From Trichothermofontia sp964536415 (GTDB taxonomy: Bacteria > Cyanobacteriota > Cyanobacteriia > B231): a stretch of 19,463 nt of DNA. The position numbers and the translations under genes were made by a program. The DNA is taken from positions 1 to 19,463 of the forward strand of contig CAZHXN010000080.1 in NCBI GenBank assembly GCA_964536415.1, written 5' to 3'. Under the pieces are notes generated by a model. It had not been told where the DNA came from and searched no databases. It saw nothing but the letters and a program-made list of their open reading frames with translations. Positions 7,597-14,202 of the stretch are shown here, one piece after another. Position 1 is the stretch's first letter. The number at the start of each line of letters is the position of its first letter.

Positions 7597-7715
7597 AACG
7601 CCGCGACCTCATCAAAAGGCTGGACGAGATGGGATGTATCTTTATCCGTCATGGTGGCAAACATGACTGGTATCAAAACCCTCAAACTAAAATCTCCCAA
7701 CCCATTCCCCTATGA
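7593..7715 (+). pseudogene. hicA: hicA toxin remnant: no start codon, 3' end missing
   Basis: The frame directly overlapping the hicB stop reads KRRDLIKRLDEMGCIFIRHGG then KHDWYQNPQTKISQPIPL, then TGA at 7713-7715. This is the HicA mRNA-interferase fold, with the GGKH segment carrying the catalytic His intact. The codon before KRRDL, where the initiator Met belongs, is GTA. Upstream there are only GGT and ATC back to a TGA at 7584-7586, so no ATG, GTG or TTG can start the full protein. The only in-frame ATG is codon 13. Family members normally continue past SQPIP with a RH.EI..LAK..I.KL helix of about 18 residues, which is absent. Both defects argue for an inactive gene. Confidence 0.75.
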
Positions 7716-7946
7716 GTCATCTATTCTGTCGGGAAATCGTTCTGCAAAGTTGGCTAGATAGGTAACAGGCAATACCGTGAGTCCAGGAACTTCAGCGGCT
7801 AAATAGGTCACATCGATCGCCGTTTCCTCCGAACCTAAACTGAAATAGATTGCGGTATCAGCAAGCGAACGAATCTGCTGCTGTATCCAGGTGGTTTTGC
7901 CTGCACCAGAGGAACCCGTGACGAGGGTAATCTCTAAAGCTTGCAT
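7710..7946 (-). pseudogene. 5' fragment of a CobW-like P-loop GTPase gene
   Basis: 78 residues starting MQALEITLVTGSSGAGKTTWIQQQ: a Walker A loop (GSSGAGKT) at the N-terminus, then IYFSLGSEETAIDVTYLAAEVPGL. This resembles the beginning of cyanobacterial CobW/COG0523-type GTP-binding proteins, which run to several hundred residues. The CxCC metal site and the later G motifs are absent because the frame stops at 7710-7712. The stop is immediately next to the stop of the hicA remnant on the other strand, so the 3' part of the gene was probably lost in the same deletion. A genuine 78-residue protein is the less likely alternative. Confidence 0.6.
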
Positions 7947-8398
7947 TTTGGCATTGAGTTCTAACAGTCCTAACAGTTAACAGTCTTTTAACTCAGACAG
8001 CCGGTTTAAGATTTGACTGCGTATAGCTCGAGATCAGCCTCTAAATTAAGCTGGTCCGGTCAAAAGGCTGCCAGGATATGACCGTTTTGAAAACTTCACG
8101 TTAAAGTGGCGATCGAGTGCCCCCCACATCGCGTCGCCGCCCACTATTCGCAGCAATTGCCCCCGTACCTGTTCCTTGGGTGGACAAACCCCATAGTCTG
8201 CCCACTCCTCACCTTCTTGACACAGACTGTAAGCCAGTTTTTCAGCAACGCCCCAACAAGCATGGGGTAGGGCTTACCAAATGGGTTGGAAAAAGCTGGC
8301 CCATCTACCTCACCTACGGCTGCCTCCTGAGCCAGCGTTTCACTGAAATTTAAGGACACGGTTTCCCCTCATGCTCCCTTCATTGCAAAACATTCTCC
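7947..8398. other. Non-coding or decayed stretch
   Basis: About 450 bp with no convincing gene. Overlapping frames of 71-78 codons on both strands around 8117-8359 lack recognisable domains and look like chance or decayed frames. TAACAGT is repeated at the left end (7962-7984). The right end leads into the Fur-controlled promoter. Confidence 0.5.
7962..7984. repeat. Three copies of TAACAGT
   Basis: Exact TAACAGT copies lie at 7962-7968, 7971-7977 and 7978-7984, just upstream of the ATG (7946) of the CobW-like fragment on the minus strand (ACTGTTA in that direction). This could be a relic operator or chance short duplication. Confidence 0.4.
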
Positions 8399-8404
8399 TA
8401 TGAT
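8399..8404 (+). promoter_or_regulatory. Probable -10 element of the Fur-regulated gene
   Basis: TATGAT matches the sigma-70 -10 consensus at 5 of 6 positions and lies just before the Fur box, which would place the transcription start inside the box. No good -35 is visible at the usual spacing, as expected for some regulated promoters. Confidence 0.45.
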
Positions 8405-8409
8405 ACAAC

Positions 8410-8434
8410 TAAAATGATAATCATTCTCATTATC
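8410..8434. promoter_or_regulatory. Fur box (ferric uptake regulator operator)
   Basis: AATGATAATCATT at 8413-8425 is a perfect 6-1-6 dyad. The 19 bases 8410-8428 match the consensus GATAATGATAATCATTATC at 16 of 19 positions by eye. A second, overlapping dyad pairs GATAAT (8416-8421) with ATTATC (8429-8434), as in multi-site Fur operators. It lies 10 bp before the ATG at 8445 and overlaps the expected transcription start, so Fe-Fur binding should repress the gene when iron is plentiful. Confidence 0.85.
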
Positions 8435-8444
8435 TACTTGATCC

Positions 8445-9689
8445 ATGCCTGATGCCGTGTTTGCGCTGCCAGATTCCATTGATCTGGCGATTGTCGGGGC
8501 TGGACCCCAGGCACTAACGTTGGTGACCCACCTCTTACAGAAGAAAAAATCGATGCGGGGACGGTTTCTCGTCTTCGACCCTAGCGGCACCTGGATGAGT
8601 TGCTGGAATCACCAATTCGCCGCCTTGGAAATTCCTCACCTCAGGTCGCCAGCAGTCCATCAACCCGATCCCGATCCTCATGCCCTGCGTACCTTTGCCG
8701 AATCTCGCGCCAATGAACTGTTTCCCCCCTACGACCTGCCGGGAACTCAATTGTTTCAGGACTTTTGCCAGGATCTGATTCGGCGCTGGCAGTTGGAGGA
8801 TTGCGTGTATCCAGCTCAAGTTGAACAGATCCAACCTTGGAAACGTTGGCGTCAACCCCAGTTTTGTCTGGAATTATCTACCAGACAGATGGTCATTGCC
8901 CGTCGAGTCGTGATGGCTAACGGGGGAGGAATCCCTCAGCTTCCAGCATGGGTTAGTCAGGTTCCACCAGGGTATCCGTGCGATCGCCTTTTGCACTCCA
9001 GCCAGATTGATTTACGGGGATTGCAACTTCAAGGTGAACGAATTCTGATTATCGGGGGTGGACTGACCAGTGGACACCTGGCTATTGGCGCCATTCAACG
9101 CGGGGCACAGGTATTACTCATGTCTCGCCGTCCTATTTACGAAAAATTTTTTGATGTCGATCCAGGTTGGCTAGGTCCAAAATATCTCAAGGGTTTTTGG
9201 GCAGAACCGGATTGGAACATTCGCTGGCAAATGATCCAACAGGCGCGCAATGGGGGGTCAATGACTCCAGCGATGCTGACTCAACTACGTCGCTTGCAGC
9301 GAGAGGGGCGGATTAGGTTTTATGAGCAGTGTCAGGTTTCTCAAGCGAGATGGAAGGACGACCACTGGCAAGTGTGTTGTGATCATGGAGCCTTGCGTGA
9401 ATGTATTTTGCATCAACCGATTGACCGCATCTGGTGTGCCACAGGTAGTCAGTTAGATGCAACAAGGCACCCACTGTTACAAACTATTTTAGAGACGTAT
9501 CCAACTGATATTGTGAACGGATTACCTATCCTAGATGAATACTTACGCTGGCGGGATTGTGAACTATTTATTATGGGCGGGTTAGCTGCATTACGCACGG
9601 GACCAACAGCACGAAATTTATTCGGCGCAAGGACAATCAGCGATCGTATTGTTCCTGCTCTAGTAAAATCTAGCTTAGCTTTAAACTAG
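8445..9689 (+). CDS. Fur-regulated FAD/NAD(P)-binding flavoprotein, N-hydroxylating monooxygenase-like
   Basis: 414 residues. An N-terminal FAD-binding Rossmann motif IVGAGPQAL (about residues 16-23) resembles the GxGPxxL motif of lysine/ornithine N-monooxygenases. It is followed by the NMO-like stretch LRSPAVHQPDPDPHALRTFAE. A second Rossmann motif, ILIIGGGLTSGHLA (about 199-212), should bind NAD(P)H, and CATGSQ (about 331) corresponds to the ATG motif of this superfamily. The end, GLAALRTGPTARNLFGAR, fits the final FAD-contacting segment. The Fur box at the start codon indicates induction by iron limitation, consistent with a role in siderophore chemistry or another iron-sparing oxidation, but no siderophore synthetase or transporter lies nearby and the substrate is unknown. 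OSGIN-like or generic flavin oxidoreductases are alternatives. There is no clear ribosome-binding site. The gene stands alone between non-coding gaps. Confidence 0.85.
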   Translation: MPDAVFALPDSIDLAIVGAGPQALTLVTHLLQKKKSMRGRFLVFDPSGTWMSCWNHQFAALEIPHLRSPAVHQPDPDPHALRTFAESRANELFPPYDLPGTQLFQDFCQDLIRRWQLEDCVYPAQVEQIQPWKRWRQPQFCLELSTRQMVIARRVVMANGGGIPQLPAWVSQVPPGYPCDRLLHSSQIDLRGLQLQGERILIIGGGLTSGHLAIGAIQRGAQVLLMSRRPIYEKFFDVDPGWLGPKYLKGFWAEPDWNIRWQMIQQARNGGSMTPAMLTQLRRLQREGRIRFYEQCQVSQARWKDDHWQVCCDHGALRECILHQPIDRIWCATGSQLDATRHPLLQTILETYPTDIVNGLPILDEYLRWRDCELFIMGGLAALRTGPTARNLFGARTISDRIVPALVKSSLALN

Positions 9690-9820
9690 GTATTTTAGAA
9701 TACAGCTCTTCTTAATCTCGTGAGGTGTGATAATCAATTTGAATACTCGGAATACCAATGCCTATGCATACCCTATTAGCCTTCAAAATGCTGTAGAAAG
9801 GATTTACAAATACGGCTCTG

Positions 9821-9855
9821 TCGCCCCGTTTGGAGAAGGGGTTGGGGGATGAGGA
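9821..9855. repeat. Fragment of a dispersed G-rich cyanobacterial repeat
   Basis: The stretch has CGCCCCGTTTGGAGAAGGGG followed by TTGGGGGATGAGG, the half-site composition (GGAGAAGGGGTTGGGGGATGAGG-like) seen in dispersed cyanobacterial intergenic repeats. It occupies the middle of the 259-bp gap between two plus-strand genes, where I see no gene. Confidence 0.5.
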
Positions 9856-9948
9856 CTGCCCGTCGGATCCAGGGCCAAGCCTTAACTGGGTACTGAGTAA
9901 ATTAGGTAAAAGCTGTAAAATAAAAAAGCAACTGAAAAAGACGAAAGT

Positions 9949-10626
9949 ATGCACATTCAGTATTGGGGTTTACTGTCTAACTGGAAATGTCTCCTTTGTC
10001 TGGGCAGTCTATGCTGGGGGATAGTGATGGGGGGCAGTGACGCGAGGGCGGAGATCAATCCCGATCTACTGCCTTCCCTCGAACCTCTTGATCTTAGGGC
10101 TTTTGAGCAAGTAGGGTTACCCACTTGTCCAGACAATCCACTACCGGGTACTGCCAAAACTGCTCTGACGATTTGCCATAGCCGGTTAACTCATCCTAGT
10201 CTGTGGTGGGCCAAGCAATTATATGGGGAGACGCTGGTCGATAACTGGGTGACTTATATGGGTGCTCCTAATGAACCGGGGCGGGTAGATGTGGTGGTAA
10301 ATCCCCAGGTTTGGAATACCTGGAACTATTTAGATCGCTATTCCTTTGTCGAGCGCTTTGGTGTCGCAGCCCAACGTCAGGGGTATAACGTGCGGGTATT
10401 TGACTGGCAAAGTCGTTTCCTCGCTGCCTATACCTGCGACTTTGATGAACCCACAATAGTGAGTATGCTCCCACCTCAGCCAACGGCAGGAGAAGCCCGC
10501 AATGATTTGCTGCCAATAGATCAACTGGGCCACCCACCCTTGGCCTGTAGTGTGCTTTTAAATCCCTCCGGACGATCGGCCCTCCGGGGGCGCAGCCCAA
10601 TGGTGCCTAACGCTAACCCGAACTAG
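9949..10626 (+). CDS. Exported protein of unknown function
   Basis: 225 residues. The N-terminus holds a hydrophobic stretch (LLCLGSLCWGIVMGG) and a plausible signal-peptidase site DARA|EI near residue 34, so it is probably exported to the periplasm or lumen. The mature part has LTHPSLWWAKQLYGETLVDNW, PGRVDVVVNPQVWNTWNYLDRYSFVERFG, and a C-terminal Pro-rich tail, with a few cysteines. I do not recognise a catalytic motif. The even composition and aromatic-rich segments look like a real conserved protein. ATG 9949 gives a complete signal peptide; no strong ribosome-binding site precedes it. The gene is convergent with the capA-like gene across a pair of palindromic repeats. Confidence 0.75.
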   Translation: MHIQYWGLLSNWKCLLCLGSLCWGIVMGGSDARAEINPDLLPSLEPLDLRAFEQVGLPTCPDNPLPGTAKTALTICHSRLTHPSLWWAKQLYGETLVDNWVTYMGAPNEPGRVDVVVNPQVWNTWNYLDRYSFVERFGVAAQRQGYNVRVFDWQSRFLAAYTCDFDEPTIVSMLPPQPTAGEARNDLLPIDQLGHPPLACSVLLNPSGRSALRGRSPMVPNANPN

Positions 10627-10708
10627 CGTATCGCCTGGAACAAGGCTCGGATAGGGAGCGTGGGCACTAACACCAGAGTGGACAGCCGTACAGTAAACCT
10701 CAAGTTTC

Positions 10709-10788
10709 GCCCCGTTAGTAGTAACGACTTTAGTCGTTGCGGACTAAAGCCCCGTTGGGAGTAACGACCTTAGTTGTTGCGGGCTAAA
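10709..10788. repeat. Two tandem 40-bp palindromic repeat units
   Basis: Units 10709-10748 and 10749-10788 are identical at 35 of 40 positions. Each begins GCCCCGTT and ends CTAAA. In copy 1, AACGACT/AGTCGTT and CTTTAGTC/GACTAAAG (completed by the next base) form two mutually exclusive hairpins. In copy 2 the second hairpin keeps most pairs through G-T wobbles. They sit between two convergent genes and could terminate transcription, or be a dispersed repeat. Confidence 0.8.
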
Positions 10789-10863
10789 GCCAGCACTACA
10801 AACTTTTCCTAAGTTGCATCATGAATTGTGCGCCGCACTAACGGCTGCATCGGTTGCGATCGG

Positions 10864-13026
10864 CTAAGATTGACGCTGAAGCAACCCTTGAGGCGTAATC
10901 GTGAGGGGAGTTTCGGGAAAATCACTGCGGTTAAGTCGTTCCACCAGTTTGACCGTGCGGGATTGCCGATCGAGGGTGGGAATCCCTTCTCCATCAATAT
11001 GGACAGGAATAATTTGGCCGGCGATGAAATTCCCCAAGCGATTCATCTGCACTTCCAGGATGAGGGAATAGCCCGTCTCCGCCGCTGACGATAGCCCCCC
11101 ATAGCCCACAAAATTGCCCAGAGAATAGGCAATCAGTTTATTCCCATATAACTCGATCGCCCGCGGTACATGCGGTCCATGCCCCAGGATTAAATCGGCC
11201 CCCGCATCAATCATCGTTCGGGAAAAGAGCATGGGATTGCCCCGCAATTCCCCGAAAAAAGTTTCCTGGCGGTTTCGCACAGGCATCGCCGCAGTCCCCT
11301 CGGCCCCCATGTGGACCGAAATAATCACGATCGTAGCTTTCTCGTTAGCCTGACGCACTAACCGTTTAGCTGCCTCCAGGTTATGCACCGAGTTATGGGC
11401 ATCAAAGTAACTAAACCCAATCAGGGCGATCATCACCCCTTTGCGTTCCAAGTAGAGAATGTGATCTTTCTGGCCGATCGCCTTCATCCCAGCAGCTTCA
11501 ATATGGCGAATCGTATCCTGAAATCCCGTGAGACCAAAATCCATGGAATGATTATTCGCCACACTCAACACATCAAACCCCGCCATGCGTAGGATATCTG
11601 CAAAAGCAGGGGGAGTACGAAAGGCATACACATGCGGACGGCGCACATCCTTAGCGGCCTGGGGATGGGTGGTCAGAGTACTTTCAAAATTACCCAACAC
11701 TAGATCGGCGGCTCCTAAGGCTGGTCGCACCGCGTCAAACAAATGGCGTCCCCCGTTGGGTGGCAACCGTTGGCTGGGGAAATCCACCCCCGGCACCATG
11801 TCCCCGACCGCTTTGACCGTAATCGCATCCTCTGGATGGCCGAGGGTAATGGCGATCGCCTGGTTCACATTACCGCTGGCATAGGCCAGATTGCGGCTGT
11901 ATTCCCCAATCTTCTGCTGCGCCAAATCGGAGTTGACGTGGTCGCGGGGGACACGGTGCAGGAACGCGATCGCCTGTTGCCAATGGGTTGCCACGGCTTC
12001 CCACTCATGGCGAAACTTGGCGCGTTGATTCAGATCCGCTGCTTGCAGGGCGTGACTAATGGCTTGCTGCCAGGGATCGGGGGTGGGGGGGGTTTCGGGG
12101 GCGGGCGGGGGGGGGGGGGTGGGGGTCGTCTCGATTGCCCTGGGGGAATGCTGCACGAACGGGGCCGCAGGGGCGTCTAGCGGTGGCAGGTCCGGCGAGG
12201 AGGTTGGGGCGAGATCGGGAGTTGGAGCGGCCCCATCCGGACGGGTAGGAACCGCAACATTTGCTCCTGGGGGCGTAGGCAAGACATCCACCACCACCGG
12301 TGGCACGGTCGGCGTAGCGGCTGGGGGAACTTGGGCTAGCCCCAGTGGGTCAACCGCCGCCAGATCTTGGGTTGCCAACAGAACCACGGAGTGGGTTCGC
12401 CCTGCTGATGGGGAGGGACGGAATGGCCAGGGGTAACCCAGAAGCGCGATCGCGCCGATCGTCCCTAGGGTGAGGAGGGCCGACAGGCGAGCAGCCGGGA
12501 CCAGGAAGCGGGGGGCCGCCGCCGGGAGGGGGCGGTGAGGGAGTGGTTTAACCGGTGGTAATTTTCCTGGGGAGGCGCTGCGCGGATGGGCCAGCGGGAT
12601 GGACGGAAGGCCCATGCCATCCGGGTTAGGCGTCGATACGGTAGGCGGTGCAGTCCCCAGGGTGGGGGACAGGTGGAGCAACTGGCTCCATTGGTCAGTG
12701 CAGGCGTGTCCCGGCGTTGGGGCATGAATGCGGGCATTGATGCGGACCTGGGCAATGGCAGGGGCATCCAGTCGTTGTAGCCCCGTGCGCATAAAGGCGA
12801 CGATCGCCTCGGCAGTGGGTAGCCCCTCACCCAACAGGTCAATCACCAGAACACGCTGCCCTTGAGGCAAGCCATCTGGTGACCCTAACCAGTACACGTG
12901 ACTGCGCACCCCTGGCCAGGGCATCGCCTGATTGATCAACGCCGCGATCGCGGGAGGATGGCCCCGTTTGGCCGCAGCGATGATAGCAGCTACTCCCTGC
13001 GGCCCATAAAAATCTGCCTGCGCCAT
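10864..13026 (-). CDS. Membrane-anchored CapA-like protein (PGA_cap / metallophosphatase fold)
   Basis: 720 residues. ATG 13026 is chosen over the GTG at 13050 because AGGAG at 13036-13040 lies 9 bp from it. Residues about 1-115 form a cyanobacterial-type N-terminal domain (AAKRGHPPAIAALINQAM...LVIDLLGEGLPTAEAIVAFMRTGL). A Pro-rich linker, one membrane segment (LLTLGTIGAIALLGYPWPF, about 195-215) and a long Pro/Ala/Thr linker follow. A helical stretch (about 315-395) precedes the CapA domain from about 405: VKAVGDMVPG, VLGNFES, SVANNHSMD, HMGAE, GHGPH, YSLGNF. CapA-family proteins act in poly-gamma-glutamate capsule synthesis, and the metal-binding residues appear intact. CapB and CapC are absent here, so the real substrate may differ. 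The domain is probably on the outer side of the membrane. The linker contains a run of 13 Cs on the coding strand. Confidence 0.85.
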   Translation of the reverse strand: MAQADFYGPQGVAAIIAAAKRGHPPAIAALINQAMPWPGVRSHVYWLGSPDGLPQGQRVLVIDLLGEGLPTAEAIVAFMRTGLQRLDAPAIAQVRINARIHAPTPGHACTDQWSQLLHLSPTLGTAPPTVSTPNPDGMGLPSIPLAHPRSASPGKLPPVKPLPHRPLPAAAPRFLVPAARLSALLTLGTIGAIALLGYPWPFRPSPSAGRTHSVVLLATQDLAAVDPLGLAQVPPAATPTVPPVVVDVLPTPPGANVAVPTRPDGAAPTPDLAPTSSPDLPPLDAPAAPFVQHSPRAIETTPTPPPPPAPETPPTPDPWQQAISHALQAADLNQRAKFRHEWEAVATHWQQAIAFLHRVPRDHVNSDLAQQKIGEYSRNLAYASGNVNQAIAITLGHPEDAITVKAVGDMVPGVDFPSQRLPPNGGRHLFDAVRPALGAADLVLGNFESTLTTHPQAAKDVRRPHVYAFRTPPAFADILRMAGFDVLSVANNHSMDFGLTGFQDTIRHIEAAGMKAIGQKDHILYLERKGVMIALIGFSYFDAHNSVHNLEAAKRLVRQANEKATIVIISVHMGAEGTAAMPVRNRQETFFGELRGNPMLFSRTMIDAGADLILGHGPHVPRAIELYGNKLIAYSLGNFVGYGGLSSAAETGYSLILEVQMNRLGNFIAGQIIPVHIDGEGIPTLDRQSRTVKLVERLNRSDFPETPLTITPQGLLQRQS
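12107..12119. repeat. 13-base homopolymer (G on plus strand) inside the capA-like gene
   Basis: Thirteen consecutive Gs, followed by T and five more, encode the polyproline part of the linker. Tracts of this length are slippage-prone and would shift frame before the CapA domain. A sequencing-length error is also possible, but the frame is open as given. Confidence 0.8.
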
Positions 13027-13035
13027 GTATCGATT

Positions 13036-13040
13036 CTCCT
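13036..13040 (-). promoter_or_regulatory. Ribosome-binding site deciding the capA-like start
   Basis: AGGAG on the minus strand, 9 bp before ATG 13026. It would lie inside the coding sequence if the GTG at 13050 were used. Confidence 0.65.
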
Positions 13041-13231
13041 GGGGAGACACGAGTGAAGACCTGAGATCAAGTTGATCGAGGCTCGGAATGGGTTGTGAGC
13101 AATGGCCGGTGGGTCGAAAGACGAGAAAATCGGACTAACTCACACGTCGGTGGATGCTCCCCTCTCTATGCTGCCCAGTTGCCGGAATGTGTCAAGGGGG
13201 TGTGCCAGGCCTGCCAACATTCAGTCATGCC

Positions 13232-14140
13232 TTAAGGGCCTTGCAAGGTCCCCAATACGTCAAGGGTTTGTTGATAGCGAGGGGTATCTTGCCGTTGGCG
13301 GAAGAGTTGGGCCGCCTGTTGGAGATCCGCGATCGCCCTGGCCGTATCGCCATGGCGCTGATGCAGGAGGCCCCGATTGGTATAGGCATAGGGATTCTCC
13401 GGGTCCAGTTGCAACGATCGCTCCCAGTCCGCCAGTGCGCCCGACCAATTGCCCTGGTTTTCCTTGGCTAACCCCCGATTATTATAGGCTTGCACATACA
13501 AGGGGTTTTGGTCGATCGCCTGGTCAAAGTCAGCGATCGCCTGGGTCATATTGCCTTCCATAAAGTACACATTCGCCCGGTTGAAATAGGCCGTGGCATT
13601 GGTCGGCTCGACCGTAATGGCTTGCGTGTAAGCCGCGATCGCCGCTTGGCGATTTCCCAGGGCCAACAGCGCATTCCCCAGATTATTGTAGGCAAAATCA
13701 TTATCGGGGTTGAGTTCCAACGCCTTCATAAAGTCAACCACGGCCTGACGGTAGCGCTTCAGGTCCGAGTAGGCCGCCCCACGATTGACGTAGGCTTCCA
13801 CGTGTTGGGGATCGGCCCGGAGCACCTGGGTATAGTCAGCGATCGCTCCTGGTTTATCCCCCAAGAGATCACGGGCTAAGCCTCGGTTAAAGCGGGCTTC
13901 GAGCAACGTGGGAGCCTGGTCCAGCACCCAGGTAAACCCCTGAATCGCCCCGGCCAAATCCCCCGCTTCGGCCCGCGCCATTGCTGCCGCGAAAACCGCC
14001 TCCACCTGGGATGATGCCGCCACGGGAGACACCACAGCGGTTGGCAGGGGTGGAACTTGCGCCAACACGGGCATCCCCACGCCACCGACGGCAACCACCC
14101 CGACAAAGGCTAAAACCAGATCGGGAAACTTCAGTGCCAT
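13232..14140 (-). CDS. Exported TPR-repeat protein
   Basis: 302 residues. The start is ATG 14140, with GGAGG at 14146-14150 five bases upstream; the open frame also allows GTG 14146, which would overlap that site. Residues 1 to about 28 are a signal peptide ending VLA|QV. From about residue 48 to 285 there are about seven tetratricopeptide repeats with the usual A.Y.NRG......G....AI.D...AL.L.P spacing (for example YVNRGAAYSDLKRYRQAVVDF). TPR proteins of this kind are protein-interaction scaffolds, here in the periplasm or lumen; the partner is not evident. The gene follows the histidine kinase with a 62-bp gap, so co-transcription is likely. It is 205 bp ahead of the capA-like gene on the same strand. 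GCGATCGC palindromes are especially dense in it. Confidence 0.88.
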   Translation of the reverse strand: MALKFPDLVLAFVGVVAVGGVGMPVLAQVPPLPTAVVSPVAASSQVEAVFAAAMARAEAGDLAGAIQGFTWVLDQAPTLLEARFNRGLARDLLGDKPGAIADYTQVLRADPQHVEAYVNRGAAYSDLKRYRQAVVDFMKALELNPDNDFAYNNLGNALLALGNRQAAIAAYTQAITVEPTNATAYFNRANVYFMEGNMTQAIADFDQAIDQNPLYVQAYNNRGLAKENQGNWSGALADWERSLQLDPENPYAYTNRGLLHQRHGDTARAIADLQQAAQLFRQRQDTPRYQQTLDVLGTLQGP

Positions 14141-14145
14141 ACCCA

Positions 14146-14150
14146 CCTCC
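14146..14150 (-). promoter_or_regulatory. Ribosome-binding site deciding the TPR gene start
   Basis: GGAGG on the minus strand, 5 bp from ATG 14140. It directly abuts or overlaps the alternative GTG at 14146, which excludes that start. Confidence 0.7.
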
Positions 14151-14202
14151 CAACAAAGCCCATGAAGATATGGCAGTAGTTTTCACCGCGATCGCCGTCC
14201 GC

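Noticed and set aside
8117..8359. Overlapping plus- and minus-strand frames of 71-78 codons
   Set aside because: Neither has a domain, a ribosome-binding site or a convincing composition; kept only as an unexplained block.
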